Positions 44,944 through 58,300 are shown, counted from the stretch's first letter. The stretch: 64,000 nucleotides of DNA from Gigantopelta aegis (GCF_016097555.1 NC_054699.1:4717669-4781668); one strand, 5' to 3'. Notes: generated from the letters alone by a model not told the origin. Numbers and translations: made by a program.

Positions 44944-45603
44944 GCAACTGAATTAAACTTGCGTAAATACATATTTTATCAGGTATCAAGTTCTGATCGC
45001 TATAATATGATAAAACAAGCAATTGAATTAACATTGAGTAAAAATAGACTTTATGAGGTACATATATCAAGTTCTGATCGTTATATGAACAAATATATTT
45101 ATTTAACCCTGAGTAAATACAAAATTTATTAGGTAGCAAGATCTAAACATTTTATCATACGTTGAAAAAAATAATTGAACTAACCCCGAGTAAATGCAGA
45201 CTTTGTAAGGTATCAAGATTTCAGATATGCTATGATAAAAAAGTAACTGAAGTAACCCGAGGAAATAAAGATTTTATGATGTATCAATTTCTAATCGTTA
45301 TGATATAAAACAATTTACTTAACACTTAATAAATACAGTCTTTATGATGTATGAAGGTTTAATCGTTATGGTATATGTTACCTCTAATAAAATAAAGAAA
45401 GCAACCCAAATAATCCCGAGTAAACAAACACATTATGAGGCACCAAATTCTGATTCAGACGTAAATGAGACAATAGAATATATTAATACTCATTAATATA
45501 AACTGTGATAATGTGTGTATAGTGTTAATATATCATATGTCTCTATAACAGATATGATAAAAACAACTGAATTAGCAGAGGCCGTAACAACAATTACGTA
45601 ACG

Positions 45604-45604
<1 letters not shown>

Positions 45605-45636
<32 letters not shown>
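45605..45636. repeat. C homopolymer
   Basis: About 32 C in a row; the length may not be reliable in the assembly. Confidence 0.85.
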
Positions 45637-45906
45637 ACCCCAATGTACAGTTTTGTAACGCTGATACCACCAGTCCCCTGTCAAATCGCGTGACGCTTCT
45701 CAGCACCCCGGTCTTTTTCTGTCAATATGTCTTAATGTGACTACCATTTGACTGGATTTTCTGTTTGTATTTTATTTTGATTTGGTTTGTTTGGTATTAA
45801 ATTAAAGAGAGAGAAAAAATACATTCGTTAATCAACACAATGGCATTTTACCTTAAGAATAAAAATATGACGTTGTTTTGAAAACGTTACGTAACTATTG
45901 ACAAAC

Positions 45907-46231
45907 GAAAAAAAGAAGTCTGTTTTGTTTAATGACACCACTAGAGCACATTAATTAATTAATCATCGGCTATTGGATGGCAAACATTTGGTAATTCTGA
46001 TTCGTAGTCAACAGAGGAGACCCACTACAGTGTCCCTAATGCAGAAAGGGATCTTTTATATGCACTTTCCCACAGACAGGAAAGCACATACCACAGCCTT
46101 TCAGCAGTTGTGATGCATTGGTTGGAACGAAAAAAAAACCAAGTCAGTTGAACGGATCCACTGAGGTGATTCGATCCTGAGACGCAAGCACCTCAGGCGA
46201 GTGCTCAATCGACTGAGCTAAATACTGGCCC
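45907..46231 (-). mobile_element. S2 SINE, full length, with TSD
   Basis: Flanked by TTGACAAAC on both sides (45898-45906, 46232-46240). On the minus strand it runs from the tRNA-like head (TTTAGCTCAGTCGATTGAG, then GGATCGAATCACC) through the body (GTGCATATAAAAGATCCC) to GTGGTGTCATTAAAC. It interrupts the TGAGTAAATAC array. Confidence 0.92.
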
Positions 46232-46241
46232 TTGACAAACC

Positions 46242-46924
46242 ATGACCCTCCTCCGTTACGTTTTGTAACACAGCCCATTACCCCCCACCTTCTACGGCGT
46301 TACGTAATTGTTGAACTACATCATAATATCTTGAACAACCAAAAGATATGCAAATCAAAGTTATAGTTAGTTTATAATAATTAAAATAGGTTTACTTGTT
46401 TACAAACTCTAAATTCTGTAAACTAATAAACAGTATAATAAACCTACAATTCCCCTGAATCTTAAATATGTCAATCCCTTCCTAAGAAACAAAATATATA
46501 TATATTAAACAAATAAATAAATATAAATAAATAAAACAATCGTTTAATGCTATAGCTGATAATTACATTTGCATATCTTTTCGTGTTCAGTATAAATTGC
46601 GCAGTAAAGACAGACATTAACATACATTTGCTTTGTATAATGTTGAACGGCTATTTCAGAACATGGGAAGCGCAAAATTAAATTTTGTTTACACCCATCA
46701 CCAGCAAAATATTTTGAAAAATGTTTAAACCAAGTATACTTAGAGAAAAAGGTGCATCTTACATACCCAGCCCATTTGTGCTCAATTCTGTAACGGCAGT
46801 CAATCTACTATTTATTTGTTTAACTGTACATAAAATATGATATGAATGTTCAATTAAATAACAGATGTTATTAATAATTAACCTTTTTTTTTAAAGTAAA
46901 TTTATCTATAGATGTCAAGAACCA
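46242..46924. other. AT-rich segment within the old array
   Basis: No gene and no clear array units; units may be too decayed to see. Contains short TA and AAATA runs. Confidence 0.4.
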
Positions 46925-48239
46925 AAATCTAATTAACCCTGAGCAAATACATACTTTTTTTTAGGTATCAAGATCTGTTTCTCTGACAATGAGTAAAAAC
47001 TGAATTTATGATATATCAAATTCTGGTTGTCTGACGTTGAGTAAATAATTTATGAGGTATTAAGTTCTGGTTGTCTGACAATGAGTAAAAACAGTTCTGG
47101 ATATCGAGTTCTGGTTGTCTGATATTGAGTAAATACAGACTTTATGAGGTTTCATGTTCTGATTGTCTGACATTGAGTAAATACAGAGTTTATGATATAT
47201 CAAGTTCTGGTTGTCTGGCATTGAGTAAAAACTATTTATGAGATGTCAAGTTCTGGTTGTCTGGCATTGAGTAAAAACTATTTATGAGATGTCAAGTTCT
47301 GGTTGTCTGGCATTGAGTAAAAAACTATTTATGAGATGTCAAGTTCTGGTTGACTGGCATTGAGTAAAAACTATTTATGAGATGTCAAGTTCTGGTTGTC
47401 TGACATTGAGTAAAAACTATTTATGAGATGTCAAGTTCTGGTTGACTGGCATTGAGTAAAAACTATTTATGAGATGTCAAGTTCTGGTTGACTGGCATTG
47501 AGTAAAAACTATTTATGAGATGTCAAGTTCTGGTTGTCTGACATTGAGTAAAAACTATTTATGAGATGTCAAGTTCTGGTTGTCTGATATTAAGTAAATA
47601 TAGAATTTGTTTTAGATATAAGGCTTTGGTTTCTGACACTGAGTAAATACAGAATTTATGAGATATCAATTTCTGGTTGTCTGACACTGAGTAAATACAG
47701 AATTTATGAGATATCAATTTCTGGTTGTCTGACACTGAGTAAATACAGAATTTATGAGATATCAATTTCTGGTTGTCTGACACTGAGTAAATACAGAATT
47801 TATGAGATATCAATTTCTGGTTTTCTGACACTGAGTAAATACAGAATTTATGAGGTTTCAAGTTCTGGTTGTCTGACACTGAGTAAATACAGAATTTATG
47901 AGATATCAATTTCTGGTTGTCTGACACTGAGTAAATACAGAATTTATGAGATATCAATTTCTGGTTGTCTGACACTGAGTAAATACAGAATTTATGAGGT
48001 TTCAAGTTCTAGTTGTCTGACATTGAGTAAATACAGAATTTATGAGATATCAATTTCTGGTTGTCTGACACTGAGTAAATACAGACTTTATCAGATATCA
48101 AGTTTAGTGAGGTATCAACCTGCGGTGGCTCTGAGATGATAAAAGTGTAGCCCTGAGTAAATACATACTTTATGCAATATCAAGGTATGGTTGTTTTAGA
48201 TGATAAAATAGTAAAACAGTTAACACTGAGTAAATACAG

Positions 48240-49190
48240 ATTTGTTTTAGGTATTAAGTTCAGGATCCGTGCTTATAAAACTTTAAGTCTAGACTCAAGA
48301 CTTTATCGCTGAGAAATACGGATTGTATGAGGTATTAAGTTCAGGCTCCGAGCTTATAAAACTTTACGTCTAGACTCAAGACTTTATCGCTGAGAAATAC
48401 GGATTGTATGAGGTATTAAGTTCAGGATCCGTGCTTATAAAACTTTAAGTCTAGACTCAAGACTTTATCGCTGAGAAATACGGATTGTATGAGGTATTAA
48501 GTTCAGGCTCCGAGCTTATAAAACTTTACGTCTAGACTCAAGACTTTATCCCTGAGTAACTATTAAATATTTTAGGTATTAAGTTCAGTCTCCGTCCTTA
48601 TAAAACTTTAAGTCTAGACTCAAGACATATCGCTGAGTAAATACGGATTGTATGAGGTACTAAGTTCAGGGTCCGAGCTTATGAAACTTTACGTCTAGAC
48701 TCAAGACTTTATCCCTGAGTAAATACAGATTTTATGAGATATTAAGCTCAGCCTCCGTGTTTATAAAACCTTACGTCTAGACTCAAGACTTTATCGCTGA
48801 GTAAATACGGATTGTATGAGGTACTAAGTTCAGGGTCCGAGCTTATGAAACTTTACGTCTAGACTCAATACTTTATCCCTGAGTAAATATGGAATTTCTT
48901 AGGTATTAAGTTCAGGCTATGTGCTTATAAAACTTTTAAGTCTAGACACAAGACTTTAGCCCTGAGTAAATACGGATTTTATGAGGTACTAAGTTCAGGC
49001 TCCGTGTTTATAAAACTTTAAGTCTAGACTCAAGACTTTATCCTTGAGTAAATACGGATTTTATGAGGTATTAAGTTCAGGCTCCGTTCTTATAAAACTT
49101 TAAGTCTTGACTCAAGACTTTATCGCTGAGTAAATACGGATTTTATGATGTATTAAGTTCAGGCTTCGTGCTTATGAAACCCTGGTCCCT
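48240..49190. repeat. 81-bp sub-array with 162-bp dimer pattern
   Basis: GTCTAGACTCAAGACTTTAT recurs every 81 bases (48287, 48368, 48449, 48530 ...), about 12 times. The first eight units alternate CCGTGCTTA..TTAAGTC and CCGAGCTTA..TTACGTC, so a two-unit block was amplified. Confidence 0.88.
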
Positions 49191-49824
49191 CTGAATTACA
49201 TTAAGCAATATTGTGTATTATCAGTGTAATATAATTTAACATTTCAGCACATATTTTCTGTCGAATATGTGAGGTAACTGTCTTTTAAACATATGATGTA
49301 CATAATAGAAAATAAATAGAACGATATAAGCACCTGTCAAATGGTGGATTAATTAGAACATATCTCGTACAAAGCAAAATCAACAAGGTATTGTTAATTA
49401 ACAATTAAACATATAGAAAGTCCAGTTAACCCTAAGTTAATACAAACTTTAAGAGACGCCATGCTATCGTTTTGCTAACATAAATTAAAAATAAAAATAC
49501 ATGTATAAATATTGTCAAAGATATAAACAGTTGCCCATAATAAGATCTATTACAAATACTTATATACTTATATATATATATAACCTGTCTAATTTTTCAC
49601 CTGTAAATCTTGTTTATTGTGATTTCTGCAACAAAAAAAGCCTCCAATATATATATATCTGTTAGAATACATTCACTGACTCTGTTTTTAAGGTAGGTAC
49701 CGTTTCAGTTTTGATATCAGAAAGAGGTTGGCTTTTACAAAATTGGTAATTTAATGCTCGTGTCAGACTATCAACTACCAGCACAAAGTTGGCCAATGTT
49801 CTGGTCTCACTTCTACGAATGTCC

Positions 49825-50275
49825 AGTTGTTAATCTGAGCGCTCTTACAACTCGATTCTCGTTGTATAACCCATTAGTTGTTAATCTGAGCGCTCTTACA
49901 ACTCGATTCTCGTCGTATAACCCATTAGTTGTTAATTTGAGAGCTCTTACAACTCGATTCTCGTCGTATAACCCATTAGTTGTTAATCTGAGCCCTCTTA
50001 CAACTCGATTCTCGTCGTATAACCCATTAGTTGTTAATTTGAGAGCTCTTACAACTCGATTCTCGTCGTATAACCCATTAGTTGTTAGTCTGAGCCCTCT
50101 TACAACTCGATTCTCGTCGTATAACCCATTAGTTGTTAGTCTGAGCCCTCTTACAACTCGATTCTCGTCGTATAACCCATTAGTTGTTAATCTGAGCGCT
50201 CATACAACTCGATTCTCGTCGCATAACCCATTAGTTGTTAATCTGAGCGCTCTTACAACTCGATTCTCGTCGGGA
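49825..50275. repeat. 51-bp minisatellite in open frame, 9 copies
   Basis: The unit is GTTGTTAATCTGAGCGCTCT, then TACAACTCGATTCTCGTCGT, then ATAACCCATTA. Since 51 is three times 17, a 203-codon plus-strand frame (49754-50365) runs through it, repeating VVNLSALTTRFSSYNPL. Of the differences between units that I can read, six change the amino acid and one is silent, which argues against a constrained protein. No splice or promoter context was recognised. Confidence 0.8.
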
Positions 50276-50449
50276 GTTGGTGGAAATTACAACACAACCG
50301 TCGAATTGATCAACTTCGTCGTGACAGTTGACAGTCAGAGAATAGCATTAGCAAGAGATTGTTAATAATGTATATTTTTTAACCATTAAACATTAAACAT
50401 GCCGTAATAACCAAAGTATTTCACTCTGCCAAAAGGTTAGAGTTTTAAT
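50276..50449. other. Spacer after 51-bp array
   Basis: Unique sequence finishing the open frame of the array at 50365. Nothing else recognised. Confidence 0.4.
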
Positions 50450-50540
50450 CAGAACCGGTTTATCCTAGTAGCACATGTAGCACGTGCTACGGTCCCCGCT
50501 ATTTGTGCTACAGGCCCCGCGGATCCTTAAACCGGCTCTG
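50450..50540. mobile_element. 91-bp hAT-like mini-MITE
   Basis: The ends CAGAACCGGTTTA and TAAACCGGCTCTG are inverted. Flanks GTTTTAAT and GTTTTATC could be an 8-bp duplication with two changes. The middle contains the palindrome-like GTAGCACGTGCTAC. Confidence 0.6.
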
Positions 50541-50763
50541 GTTTTATCTGTATTATGAATTTAGTTTCTCATTTTTGAGATATTAATTTAATATCTGTTG
50601 ATAGAGAGACGTAGCTCTTTAATGTACGGTTTGTATCGCTGTGTGTTGTATAGCAATAAACAGCAATATATTAATTATCATCTTTCGAGTAATCAACATA
50701 GTGCAGTATATTTCTTTACCAATAATAAACATATTAGTATAAGATACTGAGTACATAAATATA

Positions 50764-51115
50764 TACATGCATACACATACATACATACATACATACATAC
50801 ATACATACATACATGCCCCATGCATGTGGTTGAGTTAAAGAGCATCCTTTTTATGGATGCCTCAATAGCTCAGAGCGCATCGTGGTTAGTCTCGCAATTT
50901 GCGGGCGATTCGGTGCCACAGGTTCGAGTCCCAGCAACGGCATGGGACAATTTGTGAGGCCAGAAAGGATTTAATTATCCCCTGTGCCAATGCGTTAATA
51001 TCTATGTATGTAACAGTCAACCTCGATATACATACAATATATAGATATTCATACATCAATACATACATACATAGATACATACATACATACATACATACAT
51101 ACATACATACATAGA
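50764..51115 (+). mobile_element. CATA tract and S1 SINE, 5'-truncated
   Basis: Entered from a CATA run (50774-50813) within the leader at CCCCATGCATGTGG. The hairpin GCATCC/GGATGC lies at 50842-50860, the A box TAGCTCAGAGCG at 50866-50877 and the B box GGTTCGAGTCC at 50921-50931. The body and a long CATA tail follow to 51115. Confidence 0.85.
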
Positions 51116-51803
51116 TATATACATGTTAACACATAAACAAGGTCAATTCAATTGGAAAAGCTAGGTTGTGATCACTAAAACGTTACACGGCTGCGCAGTG
51201 TTTTATAAACAATTAATTTGATAATCCATGTCATTTATCGTTAAATATAATACAAATTCAATGGGTTTCACTCTTAGAACATATCTAAATATACCTAAAA
51301 TAATACAGAAGTCGTATAACACACACACACACACACACGCACGCACGCACGCGCGCGCATAAACATTAATATACACTCTCTTTTTTTATCACAGGTTGAA
51401 TAAAACACTTCTTTCTATGATATTATTATTCATAAACGCATAATACATAAAATGACAATTATATAATAATGTACTCCAAGGTTTAAGCTAGTCAAAACTA
51501 TCGCCTTTTCGCAGTTACAAAAATTCAAGGTCATGAAAAATAAAATAATAAAAATCCAAAAAGTCGACTTGGAGTTGTAATTAATTAATTAATATATTAA
51601 AATATATAATATTAGCCAAATTCAATATAATTTATATCTGACGAACAGCAAATGACGACTTAAACCTTAGGTACAATTGAAAAGTAAACAAAAGAAGACT
51701 ATTAATGAGACATATTGCGTAGTTTGGATTCAAGAGGCACTGGTATTTTCCCTTTCCTTCTATGGAAGTGGATAGACGAACTCGTGATATTCCTGGCAGA
51801 CTT
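51116..51803. other. Downstream flank of the transporter gene
   Basis: Contains a CA/CGCA run (51320-51358) and AT-rich DNA. It should include the 3' UTR of the transporter on the minus strand directly left of 51804; no clear poly(A) signal was identified. Confidence 0.45.
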
Positions 51804-52006
51804 CTAAGCAGACGTGGTTCCTTTTCTCATTTCGGGTACTCTAATTTCAAACTCATAAGTACTCATCTGGCCTGACAATAATTTCTTTCGCTTCCGGTAC
51901 CACTCAACCAATGGGATGAAGTAAAGCATAATACCACTTAGGGCAACCATTGCTCCCATCACGTGGAATGAAATGTCGTAACTTCCGGTCCAGTCATACA
52001 TCCAAC
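51804..52006 (-). CDS. Transporter last coding exon
   Basis: Acceptor TTTGTTGCAG before 52006, then [13 protein letters not shown], helix 12 ([18 protein letters not shown]) and a short basic C-terminal tail that ends TSA and TAG. Enters in phase 1. Confidence 0.9.
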
Positions 52007-55000
52007 CTGCAACAAAGAGTGAGATATTAGAAGTGTACCGTTACAGACTGAGGTGTTTTCTTAAATTCCGATAAAGAAATAGCAAATCTTAATTGATATC
52101 TTCTCAAAGTTTTCTTCAGCCCGAAAGGTTAATATTAAATAAATCTTCCTACAGTAATTAAAGCCACAGACCCTAGTTTCAGCACTAGAAAACGGACACC
52201 AAGTTTAGTTAATCTACAAACCTGTAACACATTTCAAAAAACGTTATACGAGAGAAGCTAGAATCTAGCGATGTCTAAACGCGAAAATACTGTCTAAAAA
52301 TAATTAGATCTCGTCTAGATAACCGTTACTTCTCAGACGAACATGCGTTTTTAGAATGATGAAAAATGCATTTTGGGGTATTACAAAAAAAACCTGGATG
52401 ACCAGAACCACTTCGGGTGTATGAAAATGAATATTCTAAATAATAAATTGTAAGTACTTCTAATTTAAATAATCAAAAACAGCTTCAATAGATAAAAATA
52501 CGTCGTAGTGTTTAAAAACTAGGATCTGTCACTTTAAGCAAAGGCAAAGTGAAGTGTAATACCCGATTGTTGACATACAGATTAGTTTATTTCAGTTGTG
52601 AGTTGTGTTAGTGGCCACAGGAACTTGTAGCGATATCTACGGCACTTTAAGCAAAGGCAAAGTGAAGTGTAATACCCGATTGTTTACATACAGATTGCAG
52701 TTTATTTCAGTTGTGAGTTGTGTTAGTGGCCACAGGAACTTGTAGCGATATCTACGGCACTTGAAGCAAATATACTATATAAATATGATTATAGACACCA
52801 GTGCCGTAGCTAGTGGGGGTGGGGGTGGGCAAAATCCGGAAATGCTGTAAAGATCACTATAAGATATAAAAACTTTCCCGATCTACACCAAAATTGTCGT
52901 ATGTTCTTAAACTTAACATGTGACGTATTTCGACTTGAAATTCTGCTGTCCCGGTAACGCACAAGTTTTTAGCACCTCGGATTATCCCCCCCCCCCCCCC
53001 CCCCCCCCGTCCTTCTTGGGAATATCCGCCAGGAAATTTGGGGGATGTGCACTTCAGCGGATGAAAGTATGTGTCAAATGTTTGATTGATTGATTGACCA
53101 CGGGTTCTAGATATCCAATCAGATTCATCGTTACACATGTTTTGAATCTTAATTTCTTACACCGTTGGTGAGAACATCATTTATTATTTCTGATAACACA
53201 TACTTGTTAACACCTATAAGGGCGTTAATATTTTAAAGACATATGACTGGCTGCTCCTAGGTGATGACCAGGTCACCAATGCCATACCATCCAATGAAAA
53301 AAACACCAAAGAAACCAGTCGAATCGATCACTCCATGATATACAAGATAACCTGATATTGACTTGTCTGTGACGCACAAGTTAACTAGGGCCGTAAATAG
53401 GTTTTCGTTATTTTAAAACTTTTTTTTTTTTCCCAGGATGTGTAAGAAATAGAATACAAAATTCAACTCGCTTTCGCTCCTTTTAAAACAACTCGTTGTA
53501 AGATAAATGCTATTTAACGGCCAGTCATGTAGTATTCTTTATGTAGGCCTGCATTATAAGCAAGATGTTGTAAGTTATCTGCAACTTAACCGTAACAAAG
53601 CTGTAGCACCCGACTATATTTTACATTGCCCAATAACCAGTCGGCGTCTTTAAGACCAAAAAAAACACAACCCCAAAACACACAAAAAACCCAACATATT
53701 TTGAAAATATTGAAAAGAAAATATAATTAATATCTTTTCAGTCGTTAAAAGGCTCTATATTAGGACCCCCCCCCCCCCCCCAAAAAAAAAAAAGAAGATA
53801 AAAAAAGATCGGTCTCTAGCCAGACCAAAGTCCAGAACTTTTCTTTTTGTTTTAAAGCATGGATAGCACAGAAAAGGTGGGTATATTTGATAACAAAATA
53901 AAGAGCATATTTAAATTGAAATCAGAATGCACGTCCTAGTTCAAGCGCGATGGCATTTTGGCTCCAAATGCGGTTTTACGTCATAGCAAGAAAAGACCGG
54001 CAAAAATCGACGCAATACCGCGGGAAATTAAAAAAAATATATATATTAAAAAATTGACTAGCGAAGGTCAAAATCGACGAGAGCTAACCAGAGTCCCGAA
54101 ATTTATTTTGTTTTATTTGGTCTTAGTTCAGAATGGAATTGTAAAGTTGGGACATGATCTTTATATTAGCTCATTGTGTTTAATGGGTCACCGAAAGTAG
54201 GCTACCAGAAATGACTGGCTACGTGACCTTACCCGCCAGCGGAGGTCCGATGAAGGTGGCTCCTCCTTGAAACAGGAGCACCAGCCCGAACGAGTTGGTC
54301 AAACGGTCAAGGCCAAGCAAGTCCACCAGAACCACCGAGGTCAGCGACACATACACACCTGCCGAAAACAAAGTCATACATTTTATAATTTTACACAATG
54401 GAAATCAACTCCTCGCCGATTCCACGAATCATGCTTCGCATTCTTGATCCCTCCCCAGCCCCCCACCACCCCCCACCCCCACAGAGACACGGAAGGAAGG
54501 AAATGTTTTATTTAACGAGGCACTCAACACATTTTATTTACGGTTATATGGTTAAGGACCACACAAATATTGAGGTAGGAAACCCGCTGTCGCCACTTCA
54601 TGGGCTACTCTTTTCGATTAGCAGCAAGGGATCTTTTCTATGCACCATCCCATAGACAGGGTAGCACATACCACGGCCTTTGATATACTAGTCGTGGTGC
54701 ACTGGCTGGACAGACACACGGTGACCCGTGACACGTTAGAAAGCAGTTGTACTTCATCTTTAATACAAATTAATACTGACTATTTCGTGTTCATGGTAAT
54801 ATGTTAATATCTTTATTGGATACATATCACCACCACCACCTCAACCACCAGGTCAACCATCAGCAGCAACATCGTCATCATCATCGTCACCATTTACATC
54901 ATTATCATCATCATCATCATCGTTATCCTTTCACGGTCCAGGCATATCCATCTCAAAACAAATATCTAGCATGGCCCGTGGCTGGGTTTGGGACAGAAGA

Positions 55001-56809
55001 GTATTTACTTTTATGGAAAGGGAACAGAGGCACATCGGGGGGTGGGGGGGGGGGGGGGGGGGGGTGGTCCAGGGGCCCAGGCCCCCCTCCCCCCTAAATT
55101 TTGCGATAGTTATAATTTTATTATATATTAATTTTCTTTCTTTTTTTACGATCCCCCACCAGACCTCCCCCAAAGTTCCCTTGGCATTTCACCTCATGTC
55201 ACTGCCCCCCCCCCCCAAATGTATTTTCTGGATCCGCCACTGGGGAAATAATTTAGAACATTTCACTATTACAATTTAAGTGCCCTGAAGGGTTAAGGTT
55301 GGAAAGGGTTGAGCTTTGAATGCCAATGGTAACTGGAATCTCAGCGAGATGAAGCTTGGCAAAGGTACAATACAAAACAATCTTTTGTCGTCACAGGAAT
55401 GCCAGAAATGTGCACAGTACAGCCAGAGATTAAACTCCGGGTTTCTCGTTTAGTGTGTCAGCCGTGGTACTTATTGCGCTTCGCTGGACAAGTATTACCA
55501 GCTATTGGCGTACAGAAATGTTTATATTTCATCCACCGAGAATTAACTAAGTCTGTCCGCAGTAGCGAGGATATTGTCGATATTGCTGGTAGACCTAGTT
55601 AATTATCGGTCCATGATTATTATTGTGTAGATTAAGACGACGAAGGAAGGAAATGTTTTATTTAACGACGCGCTCAACACATTTTATTTACGGTTATATG
55701 GCGTCGGACATATGGTTATGGACCACACACAGATATTGAGAGAGGAAACCTGCTGTCGCCACTTCATGGGCTACTCTTTCCGATTAGCAGCAAGGGATCT
55801 TATATATGCACCACCCCACAGACAGGATAGCACATACCACGGCCTTTGATATACCAGTCGTGGTGCACTGGCTGGAGCGAGAAATAGCCCAATGGGCCCA
55901 CCGACGGGGATCGATCCCAGACCGACAGCGCATCAAGCGATTGCTTTACCACTGGGTTACGTCCCGCCTACCGTAAGACGACGAAATCCCAATTACAGCA
56001 TTACAAATAGAAAATAGCATCGATGCTGTAAAGGATACCTCCAAAGTAAAACCTTCAATGGCAGTGAAATGATATTCCCCTTTACCAAAAGAAAAAGAAA
56101 ATTGGAAGAAAAAGAAAAAGAAAAAAGAAGAACGATTTGTTTTCTAAGTCGTACTCTAACAGTGTTTGTTTGTTCAGCAGTTTGAATTAAACCTGAATCA
56201 CCTGTAAAAGTATCAACCAAAACGTAAAATCAGATGTAAATATAAAAAAACCCATCTCTTATTTTCTTCAAAAGCTGAACAACGGTGCCCCCATCCCCCC
56301 TCCTCCCCCGCCACTGACCAAGCGATCGTTACAGTCAATAATCATTATATTAAAACAAAATCCAAATAGAGCTATTTTTGTACTATAAGTTAAAAATAAC
56401 AAAACGTGGGCGTAGACCACTAAGTCCTCATCAGAATCTTCCATTGTTTGTTATATAATTGAAATGTGCATGAATGTACATGCGTATAGTAACGTACCGA
56501 TAAATATTCCAAACAGAGCTGCGTACCCCACGAGGAGGGGATACGACCCTCCACAAAACGGACTGAGCGCCGTGCCGATGCCACAGATGGTGAGGGAACA
56601 ACTGTACAACATCAGTCGGTTTACACCGCTCCTGAAAGGAAAAACAATATTTCACAACATCCTAGCACATTTTAAACAACAGCTGTTATCTGTCTCACGT
56701 ATGGCAGTTCCGTCTCAACTGCTGCTCCACGACTGGTATTATGCCAGTATTCATCTTGCATTCGAGCTTTAGTCGTAGGATTCAACCCCTTCCGCGAACT
56801 CATTCTGTG

Positions 56810-56840
<31 letters not shown>

Positions 56841-58300
56841 CTCAACCAGTGTCCCACGTGGTATTTTATAAACTGGACTAGCTCAGAATATACCCCGGGG
56901 TATAAAACAGGTTAGCCCAGAATATACCTCTCTAGTCTGTATTTCAATGTCCAGAGGTGTTTTTCCCCATCATAATTTATACATTTTGGACTAGAGAATA
57001 TCGAAATATCTTCTAAAATTACTAATCTGTGATAGTTTTATTTTTATGAAAGCAATAGTTGCTTTTCTTTTAAAGCGTTTATTATTATTATTTATTAATT
57101 TATTTTGTATACAGGTTAGTAATAACAAATGAGGGTTTGGGTTAGGGGTTTAAAACAGGCTAGCCCACTTTAACCCCAGGTATAGTTTAGCGGGGGGGGG
57201 GGGGGGGGTATATATCGGGCTGTTACACCGGTACTACAGCCAGATGCGGTCATACAGCAAAAAACTGAGACGGAAAACAAAATGCTTATATAATGTATGT
57301 TCGCAATGATCTATGTTGTTAGTGCCAACGAGAACCCGTTCTATTGGCAATCTTTATTTGAAGTTGGGCAATTTAACATGGATTTCAATGGCAGATGACA
57401 TCTGTGTAGTGAGACCCGTTCTATTGGCAATCTGTATTTGAAGTTGGGCAATTTAACATGGATTTCAGTGGCAGATGACATCTGTGTAGTGAGACCCGTT
57501 CTACTGGCAATCTGTATTTGAAGTTGGGCAATTTAACATGAATTTCAATGGCAGATGACATCTGTGTAGTCAGACCCAACTGGAAATAAATGTACAAGGT
57601 TTTCTCTACGAACTGGTTGTCAGAATTACCATATGTTTGACATCCAATAGACGATGATCAATTAATCAGTGCTCTAGTAGTGTCGTTAAACAAAGTAAAC
57701 TTTTAACTTTTAAGATGACAGTCGTCATAGTTGGTCTATAGAGTTAATTGTACGGTTAAAGAGACAGACCCTAGTTTCAGCTCATAAAAATGCACACTAA
57801 GTTTAATTAATCTACAAACTTGTAACGCATTTGGATACAGTTACAATTGAGTGAAACATTAGTCCGTGACTTTGCAATGGTGAAATACCCTCTAAAAATA
57901 GACTAAAACTTGACTCCATAACTGTTACTTCTCAAACGCACGTGCGTTTTCAAAAATATGAGAAATGCTTTTTGTGATATTAAAAACACCAGGATGACCC
58001 AAAACACTTCGAATGTACGGAAATGGATAATCTAAACAATAAAATCTAAGTAAAGTATGATTTTAGTTATCAAATACAAATCTAATAGTAAAAAAATATG
58101 TCTTAGTGTTTAAAAACTAGGGTATGTCCCTTTAAGAGCACATTCATTAATTCACCAACGACTAGTGCATGACCAACACTTGGTCATGCTGATAAAACCC
58201 ATTACATTTTTTTTCCAGTAGCAGCAAGGAACCTTTTATATGCATTTTTCTATAGACAGGACAATACACATAGCGACAGGCCCGTAGCTAGGATTTTTTG

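Larger units (their letters stand above)
44810..49480. repeat. Old 4.6-kb tandem array (TGAGTAAATAC family)
   Basis: From end to end this stretch repeats a core like AACCCTGAGTAAATACAGA.TTTATGAGGTATCAAGTTCTG. In the outer parts (44810-45480, 46925-47200, 49430-49470) the copies are diverged. At 47200-47600 a 46-47-bp unit and at 47600-48110 a 48-bp unit are homogeneous, and at 48240-49190 an 81-bp unit is. The array is interrupted by a CA run (44890-44941), a C-run (45605-45636) and an S2 SINE (45907-46231). A 148-codon minus-strand frame (48005-47559) exists only because 48 is a multiple of three. Confidence 0.85.

Noticed and set aside
47559..48005. 148-codon minus-strand frame repeating HKFCIYSVSDNQKLIS
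   Set aside because: It is a by-product of the 48-bp satellite unit (a multiple of three). Neighbouring related units of 46, 47 and 81 bp are not kept open, and no gene context exists.
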